Shown one piece after another: positions 1 to 10,529 of a stretch of DNA of 64,000 nt. This DNA is from Paramecium octaurelia (lineage: Eukaryota > Ciliophora > Oligohymenophorea > Peniculida > Parameciidae), in assembly GCA_905182995.1 (NCBI GenBank), contig CAJJDP010000125.1, positions 62,001 to 126,000 of the forward strand, given 5' to 3'. A program made the translations under genes and the position numbers. Positions within the stretch are counted from its first letter, which is position 1; each line of letters opens with the position of its first letter. A model generated the notes under the pieces. That model saw nothing but the letters and a program-made list of their open reading frames with translations, ran no database searches and was not told the origin of the DNA.

Positions 1-498
1 TACCTAAGTGCATCTATTAGATTGATACCAACTTCACCATCTCCGGCTTATGCTGCTAATATGTATTGATTATTAGGTTATTATCGAACTCGATTAATTT
101 CAACTTCTACTGGAATTTGCAATTCCTCTTATACCTTTCCTACTGCTTATGTTTTCCCTTCGAATAGTAATTTATAAGTACAAATGTTATTTAGCAATGT
201 GTTATCTAATTATTCATCTAGTTTCTTAGGGATAGCAACTTTAAGCAATTTGATATAATCCTACTCTTAATTATTGGTCTGAGTGGCCACGATCAATCTA
301 TGTATTTCATTGTCATTTTGATCACTAAGATAATAATGCAAAAGACATCTCAAGTTCATTCAACCAGCAAACTGTTAAGGATGGCCAATTGTTTTGGTGG
401 TTGATGCAAATTTCATACATAAATGGGATGTTCTACTTCCAATTTCGATACTACTCCTCATTATTTCTCTCTTCTTGAATTTCATTTTCTGCACTCAT
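1..498 (-). CDS. RBBP4/Msi1-like WD40 histone-binding protein, partial
   Basis: The N-terminal part of a WD40 histone chaperone of the RBBP4/RbAp48/Msi1 family; the gene continues beyond the left edge. From the ATG at 498 it reads MSAENEIQEE, then a block with NIPFMYEI and NNWPSLTVCWL, matching the conserved family N-terminus (compare APFLYDLAI and EWPSLTVQWLP in the complete gene at 11559-12879). Further on, IHRLIVATQTN matches the first-blade pattern. These proteins bind histone H4 and sit in CAF-1, HDAC and PRC2 complexes. Near position 335 the frame must slip by one base between EMSF and HYYLSD; no GT...AG intron of normal size repairs it, so this copy is a sequence error or a decaying paralogue. 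Family assignment is firm; function of this copy is uncertain. Confidence 0.75.
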
Positions 499-583
499 AT
501 TTTAGGCGCGATTTTATTAAATATAATTTAGTATAAATTCCACTCAAAATACTTAAAATGTGTTAAAGTATTATTATTTAATT

Positions 584-1852
584 ATGGACGCTGCTGAAGT
601 ATAACATGATGGTTCCTCACCATCCAAGAAAGTTAAATCAAATCCAAATGCTCTTAATTCTCTAAGAGAAGTATTTATGATTCCATACTCATCCTAGCAT
701 ACTGTGGTAGTAGCTGACACAGGCAAGATCAATGACATCTAAAAATTCTAACCTCAAGATGCCACCACCAATCCAAGTCTAATTCTTGAAGCAGCCAAAT
801 TACCAGAATATCAAGCCTTGATTGACGATGCTATCCAAAAAGGAATCAAAGCCTATCAACTCTCCAAACAACCAGTGTATGAACTCTTTTATTAACCTTT
901 AGTTAAAAATAACCAAAAAGAACAAATTCTAGAAAAAAGAAGGATGAACCTGAAAATTAAGAAATAGTTGAACCAGAATTACCATAATTCAATTTTAATA
1001 CCTTAAATCCAGAAGAACAGAAAATTGTTATTGGATTTGTAACTGACCAATTGAGTGTCAATTTTGGATTAGAAATTCTTAAGTTAGTTCCTGGCTATGT
1101 TTCCACTGAAGTAGACGCTCGTTTGAGTTACGATAAATAAGCAACAATTGATAAGGCCAAGAGAATTATCTCCCTTTATGAATAAGCTGGCATTTCTAAG
1201 GATAGAATCCTTATTAAAATTGCAAGTACATGGGAAGGAATTCAAGCAGCAAAAGCATTGAAAAAAGACGGAATATCATGCAATATGACACTCATTTTTA
1301 ATTATCATCAAGCTTTGGCTTGTGCTTAAGCAGGAGTCAGATTGATTTCCCCATTTGTAGGTAGAATTTTAGATTGGTATGCTAAAAATAAGAGTGGTGA
1401 AGATTACACTAAATAAAATCATCCTGGTGTTAAATTAGTAACTAGCATCTGGAATAGCTTTAAAAAATTCAAATATGATACAATTGTCATGGTATTTATT
1501 TATTAATTACTCTAGGCTGCATCTCTACGCTTGGTAGATGAGGCTACTGAATTGTGCGGATGTGATAGAATGACTATCCCTATCAAATTACTCAATGATT
1601 TGTAGGGATTAGAGGGAGCAGTATTGGAACCAAAATTGAGAGTGGAAAATTTGGAAAAGTTGAATATTGAGAAAGTCACAGTGGATGAAAAAACTTATAG
1701 ATGGGAGATGAATTGTAATACTGATACATTATTATTTTATAGAGGATGCAATGGGTACTGAAAAATTAAATGAGGGAATCAGAAAGTTTGCTTAAGATTT
1801 AGAAACTTTAGAAAATGTAATCAAATAAAAATTAACATAAAATAACTAATGA
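584..1852 (+). CDS. transaldolase
   Basis: Transaldolase of the non-oxidative pentose phosphate pathway, moving a dihydroxyacetone unit between sugar phosphates through a Schiff base. Visible blocks: [27 protein letters not shown], the active-site lysine block [41 protein letters not shown] and the C-terminal [13 protein letters not shown]. Three introns resolve cleanly: 877-902 (26 nt), 1492-1515 (24 nt), 1715-1742 (28 nt). Two differences from bacterial TalB are visible: an N-terminal extension of about 30 residues and a Lys/Glu/Gln-rich insert of roughly 40 residues just before the VNFGLEILK block. The conserved GASFRN segment reads AASLRL, keeping Ser and Arg. No mitochondrial signal is obvious. 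The start is the first ATG after an AT-rich leader. Confidence 0.93.
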
Positions 1853-1934
1853 AACAGTTAACACATTAATATATATAACAAAACATTAGTATCAAAGTTT
1901 AAAGTAAGTTTAATTGGTAATTAACGATCGAATT

Positions 1935-2992
1935 TCAGAATTCCCACCAATTTCTCTTTAGTTTTGGAACTCCTTTTCTCTCATTATTAAAATTAGTATC
2001 ATTAGAAAATCGAACTTTTTTCGTTTATTTCATTTTAAACACTGTATGACTTGATTTAATAGAATTCTTTCCCATAGAAATGCTTCTTTAAGAAAAGGAT
2101 CTATTTTTTTTTAATATGCTTTTCACACTCTTCACTGTTTTGTGACTTCCACTCTAACTTCGTTCATCAAAAGAGCATTCACTAAACATTTTGTCAAAGG
2201 TATCTTATTATTATTTCTTTTTTATCTCATTTTTAGGAGTACCAATACTTGCATTATTACTTGCTACTTCTTCTTTGCTTTACTTACTCTTTTTTAAAGC
2301 ACTTTTTCTCATCATATCACTTTTGGGCGAAACTTATTGATCTTTTAAAGGTATTGTTGGCGTTTTGGAAATTTGAGATTTTTGAGAGACAGTGTCGCAA
2401 TCTGCCTTTTTAGGTGCAAATTAAGAAGTTTACCTCGGTAAATAAGGATTAGAGGTGGATTAGACATATGTTTATTCGATCTAAGTCTGTTTAAATGAGT
2501 TTTAGAAGGAAAATTGATTTTCAAGCTCTTATTAGGTTTTCTCCATTTCTCTTTCTTATCTATCTCTTTCCTCTTATTGTAATTACTTTTACTTTTCAAA
2601 CTCTGATTGCAGTTGTTTTAGTTCTTCTTGTTCTTTTAGCAAACTTATCATAATAATTTTATTGCATACTTTTGCTTGATCAAATACTTGACTTCTTACT
2701 CTTAATCATTTAGAAATCGATTTTTTCTATCAGTTGGAACAGCAATACTATTGATTTACTTTGTCTTAACGAATTGTGGCTGATCCTTTAAAGTTTGACT
2801 AATTTTAGACTCATCTCCAATTGATTCCTCCTTTATCAATAACTAGGATGAGCAATACGGATCAGTTTTTGAATCTCCATTTGAATGTTGTTGTTGTTGT
2901 TACTTTTTTGACTTTACTTTTTTCACAACATTAATATTTAATTCTTTTTCTGCTAATTATGGTTTACAAATATTTTTGCATGTACTACCCAT
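1935..2992 (-). CDS. basic coiled-coil protein, possible N-myristoylation site
   Basis: I do not recognise a family. The protein starts MGSTCKNICK: Gly2 with nearby Cys residues is the usual context for N-myristoylation plus palmitoylation, so membrane attachment is an inference. The middle is a Gln/Glu/Lys-rich coiled coil of about 50 residues, followed by Ser/Lys-rich low complexity ending KRNWWEF. One 26-nt intron of the GTATGC...TAAG type lies just upstream of the coiled coil. The stop is 82 bp from the transaldolase stop in convergent orientation. Reading-frame consistency under the ciliate code is the main evidence that this is a gene. Confidence 0.72.
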
Positions 2993-3230
2993 AAATTATT
3001 TATAATAATAATTGAATTCAGTTTTATTTTTATTAAAAAACCACTTTAAATTATTTGAACTTCTTTCGGAATTTTAAACTTAAGTTTTTCAGTTTTTTTG
3101 CTATAATCTTATCTAAATTTTTTGTCTAAAATGTTCCCTCTATCCTTAAAACTGGTATTGACATTAATGTTGACACATTAAGTAGTAAATTGCTTGTAGT
3201 ACCTATTAAAAATCTAAAAATTAAAAATAA

Positions 3231-3626
3231 ATGAATAAATCAAGTCTTGGTCCAAAATTATAACTCTAAATTAATATACATAAAGGACATAGTGATGATC
3301 TTATCCCAGAAGAGCCGTTTATCGATATTAACAAATAACAACAATCTTTAGAATCGAAATAAAGGTATGACACTAAGGGAAGATAGATAATTAAGGGCAA
3401 AAGTTACTCGATTGATTTCCAAAACTGCGTGATTGTTTGCGTTTATGATCCTACAGAAGAAGTGTTGCAGTTTAAGGAAACCCTTTCTTAACTTTCAAAC
3501 GTTGAATTGACGAAGGTCAACTTTAAATACCATGAGAGTTTCAAAAAACAATAGCAGTACGCTGTATTGCCTGCAAAATCCATACTAAAAAAATCAAACT
3601 AATAATGTGCTTTAAAGTAGAAATGA
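3231..3626 (+). CDS. 131-aa hypothetical protein
   Basis: Single-exon frame from ATG 3231 to TGA 3624-3626. The protein is hydrophilic, with a compact central segment (SYSIDFQNCVIVCVYDP) that could be a beta-rich core, and a Lys/Gln-rich C-terminus. I recognise no family. It diverges from the 1935-2992 gene with 238 bp between starts. Codon use resembles the neighbours, with many TAA/TAG glutamines, which supports a real gene. Confidence 0.6.
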
Positions 3627-3954
3627 AGATTCTAAATTGCGAATAAATTGCAATTTTGATGCTTTTGTGTTTATTTTATAAATACTTATTTGTATTAATA
3701 TTATGTATCAAATACATACAAGAAAAAACTTCTATGAGTAGATTTTCTCTTAAGAACTTACCTTTACAAAAATTGCACTTCCTTTTTACATTTTCAAATT
3801 TTATAATAACAAAAGATTTTTTACTATATATATTAATAAATTTTATATTAAATACGAATCTCTAGTGGATAGGACAAAAGTGAAACAGATTGATATTGTT
3901 ACATGATGTTGTTGATTTTTTCATCACTTATATATTTATCGCAAATTAAATTTA
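3627..3954. other. AT-rich spacer
   Basis: An AT-rich stretch of about 330 bp. The only open frame (3656-3865, plus strand) is a hydrophobic Phe/Leu/Ile run typical of T-rich DNA, with no glutamine-codon signature. I see no RNA gene or repeat here. Confidence 0.5.
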
Positions 3955-4260
3955 TCAATAAAAATAAGGAGGTAAAAGCACTCTCTAATTAATCCTAAAA
4001 TTATTCATTCTTTTCATTTCCAAAATATATTTTTTGTTGAAGTTCGATAATGGAGCTAATTACAAATAATACTTAATACTCAAAGTACTATTGTTAATTA
4101 ATTAATTAATTTTGTTCTCAGCTTTTATTTTTCTTGATTTATTGCTTCTGAGGTAATTTTACAACTCTATGAATGAGCGTTGTAATGTCGACCGTACATT
4201 TCTAAGATTATTAACATCACCAACCCAGTGTTGAATTTCTTTAATTTCTATATATACTTA
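3955..4260 (-). pseudogene. coding-like frame without a start codon
   Basis: On the minus strand an open frame of about 100 codons ends at TGA (3955-3957). It reads like real coding sequence: KEIQHWVGDVNNLRNV, then LQRSFIELQNYLRSN, and ends RINQRVLLPPYFY. No in-frame ATG exists upstream before the divergent gene at 4314, and I could not place a 5' exon. It may be a gene relic, or a gene whose first exon I failed to find. Family not recognised. Confidence 0.4.
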
Positions 4261-4313
4261 AGAATTATAATAGATAATAAATTTATTTATTAACAACTAA
4301 TTTTATTTGTTTA

Positions 4314-5275
4314 ATGATGGAATAGGAAATCTCAGGATGGATAGATGATGCCGATTAATTAGATAGAATGAAGTTTTAAAGATAGAAGGAAGAGAAAATA
4401 GATAAAGTTCCCTTGCATTAAAATCTTCGTAGTTATAGTTTATGTTAAAAAAAAGAAGATTCCGAGAAGTTGCTCACTTCAAAATCAAGTCTTTATTGAA
4501 ATGTATTTTAGATCTCTTTACTGACAAAGAGAATTCATCCCAATATGTAAAGTACAAGATGTAGAAAAAATAAAATAGTACAATTGAAGAGTTGAAAAAA
4601 GTGATGGAGTTTCTATCAATAAATGAACAATACAAATATGAGACTCATAGAGCATTTGATCCAAATGATGACAGGTTCATCAAGCAGTAATAGTAGCTTA
4701 TAGAAAAATAAAAGCAATAATAAGAGCTGAAGAAAAATAAGTTCAAGCTTCAACTCGATATCAAAGACAATTATCAATCAATACCAAAATCAAAAAGGTA
4801 CTTACAGCCATTAACTGATATCTAATAAACATAAAAGATGAACAGTGAAAGATCACAATGTAATTAAATACAATAGAATGGTAATGTGGAATCCAAAAGC
4901 CAAACACAAACAAAGTTTAAATTTCCGAAATTCATCATTTAATAATAAAGATATAAGAAACAACATTATAAAACAGATGAATTTATTGGAAATAAAGATC
5001 AATAGGAGCAACAAACTAAACATTTCATCTAAATTAATAGAATATTTAGCAATAATAATTTAAAAGATAGCAAACAAGCCATCTATACTCCTAAAACAGT
5101 TAAATCAACTAAGGCTTAATTATAACAAACTATTAGTAATTTAAATTAGGCTAGAGATAATGCATACACATATGATCTATTTAACAGGAAAACACCTTCA
5201 ATACAGGAAAATAAGGAAAAGCAGAAACAACTTAAATTGCTAGAAATAGCTCTAAAATGCAAGAATATTAAATGA
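4314..5275 (+). CDS. Gln/Lys-rich coiled-coil protein
   Basis: About 312 codons with one 23-nt intron (4489-4511, GTCTTT...TTTTAG). The start is ATGATG at 4314/4317. The product is highly charged and rich in Gln, Lys and Asn. A helical segment of about 60 residues (DRFIKQQQQLIEKQ onward) looks like a coiled coil; the rest is low complexity. No catalytic motif is visible. Such proteins are common in ciliate cortical and basal-body structures, but that is only a guess here. It is followed on the same strand by another coiled-coil gene 153 bp away. Confidence 0.7.
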
Positions 5276-5428
5276 GATTATAATATATATATATTACTAT
5301 AATAATGATGAGATTTCTACTTGTATATTTGCTAGATGTCAGTATTCTTCAATTTATAAATTATTATAAATAAATTATAGTTATGATTGAAGAAAGAGAT
5401 ATAGCTTGTTAGACAACTCTAGAATATA

Positions 5429-6422
5429 ATGAAAGTACAGTATATTAAATACCAAGTCAATGAAAATAATACTGATGCTTAATAATAATAAATACAATCT
5501 CCTATAAAATAAATTTAAGTTCGATAACGAAGCTTAACAACTTAATAAAATACAAAGCAGCTCGTAATTCTATAGACAAGAACACCTAAGAAATAATCTA
5601 TGGCCCATATTGCTGATTTAAAATAACAAATCTTAGATATAGCTCAAAAGTTTGATGAAATCATTAATAAAGAGTAATCATAAAAGAAATAAGTTCCAGT
5701 AAAGTCTTAAGAAATACAAGATTAAGAGAACATTATAAAAGATTAGATGATTGAAATAAAATCACTCTAAAATCAAATAGAAATTAATTAGCGAAGATTG
5801 TAAATTAGTTTGGAAGACAAAGAAATAACCAAACTAGAAGATAAGTTGAAGTACTTACTAGAATTGGAAAGGATCTTACGAGATGAAAACAATTCCATAA
5901 AGAAAATACATAATCAATAACAATAGGCATTAAATCAACTTGGAATTAATGAATAGGATGAAAAATTAGTAAATATTACCATTATTTTTTAAGAAAATCG
6001 ACAAATTGAATATTCTGAAATAGGAGAAACAAAAAACTAAATAGTTATAAGAATAATTAAGACAATTAGAAAATCAATCCAAATAGAACCATAATAATTG
6101 TTATAAATAAGTTGAGAAGTTAAGATGGATTGACAACAGAGTATTAGAATACAATAAGAAGAAGAAGAAGAAACTTATTAGCAAAGATGATGTTGAAATC
6201 TTAGAAAGTTAGCTGCATGATTTAGTTTAAGAGATAGAATAAAAGAATTCAATTAACTAATCGAAATTGAAAGAATTGGAGAGGGAAAGAAAACAGTTGA
6301 CAATGGATGTTGAGATCAGAGAAAGATAATTGAAAGAAAAAGATAAAGAATTGAAATTAACTATAATGAAATTTAATGAGAACAAGAGATTTGTAATTAG
6401 AAACGAAATAACAAAATAATGA
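5429..6422 (+). CDS. coiled-coil protein
   Basis: 323 codons with one 25-nt intron at 5969-5993. The start is ATG 5429 (MKVQYIKYQVNENN); an upstream ATG at 5382 runs into a TGA. From about residue 85 to the end the protein is almost continuous alpha-helix with heptad character (for example KITKLEDKLKYLLELERI and EILESQLHDLVQEIEQK). No other domain is visible. The stop is 8 bp from the convergent kinase stop. A structural or cytoskeletal role is plausible but unproven. Confidence 0.75.
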
Positions 6423-6430
6423 TTAAATAT

Positions 6431-7617
6431 TCATTATAACCATTAACTTTATTATACTTCTTGCATGGTTAATCTTTCCTTTGGATCTACTTTTAGCATG
6501 CCAGATATTAATTATTTGGCTTAAAAGGAAACAAATGATGGATACTCTATTTTGCCTAAACAAATTTTCTTATTTAAGTCCTTTTCTGAATTTCCTCTAA
6601 AAGGAAACACTCCTGTTACCATTTTAAAAAGTATTACTCCACAAGCCCAAATATCTACAGATTGATCATAAGATCCTTTCTTAACTAATTCAGGAGCCAT
6701 GTATTATGGAGTTCCACATGAACATGTTTATTTCCCATTAACTTTGATTGAGTATCCAAAATCAATGAGTTTAATTTTTCTAGTATTATAATCAATTAAA
6801 AGATTCTCAAATTTTAGATCTCTGTGACAAATATCTTACTCATGCATATAATATACGGCATCTGAAATTTGTCGAAACACAATTTTAGCTTCATCTTCAT
6901 TTATTCTCTTAAATGGTCTCCCCTTCATAAACATTTCTAAATTTGTTGGAGATGAATATTCCATAATTAAATAGATAGACTTTTCATTATCATTCATATG
7001 ATATAGGTTAATTATGTTTGGATGTTTAAGCTAATTTAAGATTTCAACTTCTCTTTCTAGATTTTTTAAATGCATATTGTTCATTTTCTTTTTATCATAT
7101 ATTTTAATTGCTACATCAATCTCTAAGTCTTTATGCCTAGCCATTTTTACTTCTGCAGTTGCACCAATCCCAAGTGTTTTTAAGAATGTATAACTATTGA
7201 TAGATTAATATTCCTCAGGAATTTAAACAATTTAAGAGTACTCTTTTCTAATGTTTTCATTTTATGGATTTTCCTCGTAGATAGGTTATTGAGCAAAATT
7301 AGTTTTAAGAATATTCCTCAAATTGCTACCTAAATTTTTTGAAACAGGAGGAGTCTTCTTTTTTTATTAAAGTGGACAATTTTCTTGTTTTGGCGAATAC
7401 TATTTTTTTGTCTGTTGAGTCTTTGGAGGAGACCTATTAGGAGGAATTCTACTATGATGAGATACTGAGCGTCTTTGAGTATCCTCTCTATTTTTAAGGT
7501 ATTTTTTTCTCAAATCAAATAATTTAGAATGTTAACTAAACTAAGATGCTTAAGAATATATCTATTAATGAGTCTTATGATAATCTAAAAAATGAATTTA
7601 TGTTTACTTAAAGACAT
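6431..7617 (-). CDS. Ser/Thr protein kinase, CAMK/AMPK-MARK type
   Basis: Protein kinase with a Ser/Pro/Lys-rich N-terminal region of about 130 residues and a C-terminal catalytic domain. Visible subdomains: glycine loop GIGATAEV, VAIKIYDKK lysine, HPNIINLYHM, the catalytic loop CHRDLKFENLL, metal-binding DFGYSI, and activation-end CGTPQYMAPE, then VDIWACGVILF. The HRDLKFENLL sequence and short C-terminus point to the CAMKL branch (SNF1/MARK-like). All catalytic residues are present. One 23-nt intron (7585-7607) follows the fourth codon region. An in-frame upstream ATG at 7623 would add two residues. No UBA or KA1 domain is seen after the kinase domain, which ends only about 15 residues before the stop. 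Confidence 0.88.
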
Positions 7618-7797
7618 ATACATAGCAGGTTCGTGGGGTTATTCGAACTCTTGATTATACAGTTATTGAGGGGTGGGATGAGATGTAACTTATTATTGTT
7701 AATCAAGTCTTAGCATTTATTTAACTATAATTATAAATTCAGTTAATTATATATTTTATATTATATACATATATTGATATTATTATTATATATATTC
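7618..7797. other. spacer with a small GC-containing hairpin
   Basis: 180 bp between two minus-strand genes, so it should carry the kinase promoter and the EF-Tu 3' end. Around 7626-7650 an imperfect inverted repeat (GGTTCG ... CGAACT) forms a short stem with a G-rich loop. It does not fold into a tRNA: there is no anticodon arm or acceptor pairing. Confidence 0.35.
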
Positions 7798-9344
7798 TCA
7801 TTTCTTAGGTGGTGCTTTGGCGGCAGGTTTAGCACCTCCTGCTGGTTTTGCTCCTGCTGCTGGTTTTGCTGCTGCGGCTGTTTTTGCTGCAGCTGCTGCT
7901 TTAGAATCATCAGCTTCCTTTTGTTTTTTTTCTAAAATAATAATAAATGATAGAATAAACCAGCTGCTTCTTGTTTGTCTAAGATTTATTTCTTTGAGGT
8001 TGGTGCAACTTCATCTGGCAAGATTTTAGAAATAACACCTGCAGCCACGGTCTTTCCTCCTTCTCTGAGTGCAAATCTTTGGCCTTGATAGAGTGGCAAG
8101 TTGTAGGAGAGATTCAATTTGCAGGTGAAGTTATCTCCTGGCATACCTACTTTGATATTCTCTGGTAACTACAATGTAACAGCAACGTCGGCAGTTCTTA
8201 CGAACATCTAAGATCAATAAGAATTTGCATTTACTTATGGACGATAACCATTGGGGAATGGTTTTTTACGACCTCCTTCTTCTTCCTTCAAGATGTAAAG
8301 ATTTGATTCAATGCAATTGTGAGTTGTCAAGGATCCTGGTTTGCATAACACTTATCCTCTTCTAACATCATCTCTTGTAAGACCTCTGATTAAAATTCCG
8401 ACATTGTCACCAGCCTCTCCAAAATCAAGTTGCTTTTTGAAGGTTTCAACACCAACAATTGCAGTTTACTTAGGCTTACCATATCCGACAACCTCGATAT
8501 TGTCCTTGATTGATGCTTTACCTTAATCGATAGTTCCTGTCACAACTGTTCCTCTACCAGCAATGTGATATGTGCCTTCTATTGACATTAAGAATGGCTT
8601 ATCAATTGGTCTTTATGGTATTTTGATTTCCTTGTCCATGGTATCAAGTAATTGAAGAATAGACTTTTCTCCTAATTCTGGTTCTTGATCATTGGATGCA
8701 AGCAATGCTGATCCTTTAACAATCTTTGCATTGTCTCCATCATATTCATATTTGCTAAGAAGTTCTCTGATTTCCATCTCTACCAATTCATGGATTTCTG
8801 GATCTTTGGCTAAATCTATCTTATTCACAAACACAATAATAGTCTCCACACCAACTTGACGACATAGAAGCACATGTTCACGTGTTTAAGCCATGCAACC
8901 ATCTGTGGCTGCCACGACCAAAATGGCAGCATCCATCTTGGCAGCTCCTGTAATCATGTTTTTGACGTAATCAATATGTCCTGGACAATCTACATGACTG
9001 TGAGATTAATTATAGCATCAATTATTACCCATAATGTCTAGTTTTGGTTTGATATTCCACTGTAGCACTATTGATGGTGATACCACGAGCCTTCTCTTCA
9101 GGAGCCTTATCAATTTTACCATATTCTTGGAACTCAGCAAGTCTATTTCCTTTATGTTTTATAATTACTATTATTTAGCCAAGACTTTTGTGATGGCAGA
9201 AGTAAGTGTTGTTTTACCATGATCAATGTGTCCTATGGTACCAACATTAAGATGGGGCTTGTCTCTGACAAATTTGGCGAAGAGTGCACGAGCAGTATTA
9301 TTAAGGGTGAAAGGAGCTTGAATGGAGCGAAGAGTGTGGAGCAT
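7798..9344 (-). CDS. mitochondrial elongation factor Tu with C-terminal Ala/Lys/Pro tail
   Basis: EF-Tu delivers aminoacyl-tRNA to the mitochondrial ribosome. The first ~25 residues ([15 protein letters not shown]...) look like a mitochondrial presequence. G-domain motifs: [10 protein letters not shown] (G1), the [13 protein letters not shown] switch region, [12 protein letters not shown] (G3), VNKIDL (G4) and SALL (G5). Domains 2 and 3 follow ([32 protein letters not shown]). Four introns resolve: 9143-9168 (26 nt), 8998-9028 (31), 8208-8234 (27), 7932-7960 (29). After the normal end ([15 protein letters not shown]) comes a tail of about 55 residues, first Lys/Glu-rich, then Ala/Lys/Pro repeats resembling a histone-H1 tail, ending AKAPPKK. 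Bacterial EF-Tu has no such tail. Orientation is divergent from the ATP synthase gamma gene, with 75 bp between starts. Confidence 0.95.
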
Positions 9345-9419
9345 TCTTTAATTTTAATTACGGTTGAGATTTAAAATAATATAGTCTTTTGTGATAAAGA
9401 TTTATTTATTTAATTAAAA

Positions 9420-10358
9420 ATGCAGAGATTATAGGGTGCCACACTCAGTTTATGGAGCAGCTTTACTCCAGTACCTCAGTATGCATTCGCCACATTGAAT
9501 CTGAAATAACTGAAACAGAGAATGAAGTCTGTGGGATCAATTAGAAAGATTACCAAGGCCATGAAGATGGTTGCTGCATCCAAGATGAAGCAAGATGTCC
9601 AAAGATTAGAAAATGGAAAGTACTTCGGAGTCCGATCACTCTAAGATTTATTTGCCCAAGAAACTTATCTATAGAAGAAGCAATTGACATTTAAGATCAA
9701 TAAGACTCTGATTGTCCCAATCACATCTGACAAAGGACTTTGCGGTGGCATCAATTCATCAATCATCAGAGAAACCAGAAGCATTGTTCGACAGAATCGT
9801 AATGCTTACAAATTATTTTTGATCGGCGAAAAGGTATTCAATATCATTTTTACATTATAGTCCTTAGGAGCACTCTAAAGAGGTTTCCCTGAATTGCTCA
9901 CTCAAGCAATAACAGCCATCTAAACACCAATCAATTTTGTGAATAGTTCTTCCATCGCACATCAGATTCAACTCAATGTCACAGAAGATGTCGATTAGAT
10001 TTCCATCATTTTCAATTAATTCAAGAATGTGGTTCAATAGGTCATCAAACGTGTTGATTTACTCAATAGAAAGAACTTCATTGCTCAATTCAGATTGGTT
10101 ACTAAATATGATACTGCAGAACCTGAAAAGGAATTCGTCCAGAATTACATGTACGAATACTATGTGGCTACTGCCTTCTATCATGCTATGTTGAATAATT
10201 TTGCAAGTGAAACATCTTCTAGAATGAATGCTATGGAAAATGCTTCTAAGAATGCAGGAGAAATGCTTGATAAATTGACTCTTGAATACAATAAGGTTAG
10301 ATAAGCCAAAATCACGGTTGAATTGTGCGAAATCATTTCAGGAGCCTCAGCCGTCTGA
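9420..10358 (+). CDS. ATP synthase F1 gamma subunit, mitochondrial
   Basis: Central-stalk subunit of mitochondrial F1Fo ATP synthase, which rotates inside the alpha3beta3 ring. An N-terminal presequence (MQRLQGATLSLWSSF) precedes the conserved MKSVGSIRKITKAMKMVAAS helix. The middle carries the SDKGLCGGINSSI block, and the C-terminal helix reads NASKNAGEMLDKLTL ... VRQAKITVELCEIISGA, the family signature. About 303 residues after removing one 27-nt intron (9834-9860). Divergent from the EF-Tu gene with 75 bp between starts, so both mitochondrial proteins could share a control region; that is inference. Confidence 0.96.
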
Positions 10359-10529
10359 AATAATAAAAACATATATAAATAAAAAAATTACATATTTATA
10401 TTGTTATAGTCAACCCTTTGTCCATAAGGGATTAGTCAGGATTTAAGAAATGTCCATAGAATTACAGAAATTAAACATTCTGCACAATAGACTAAATTAT
10501 ATATATATAATTAATTTTAAAAATTAAAT

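Noticed and set aside
2881-2910. TTG/TTGTTG microsatellite as a regulatory repeat
   Set aside because: It is the CAA-repeat coding for Gln in the minus-strand gene.
3656-3865. 69-codon hydrophobic frame
   Set aside because: T-rich composition, no glutamine codons in the ciliate style, no motif; likely chance.
7620-7660. GTTCGAAT-containing hairpin resembling a tRNA T-arm
   Set aside because: No anticodon arm, D-arm or acceptor stem can be drawn on either strand.
7817-8029. Ala-rich plus-strand open frame
   Set aside because: Antisense shadow of the Ala/Lys/Pro tail of the EF-Tu gene.
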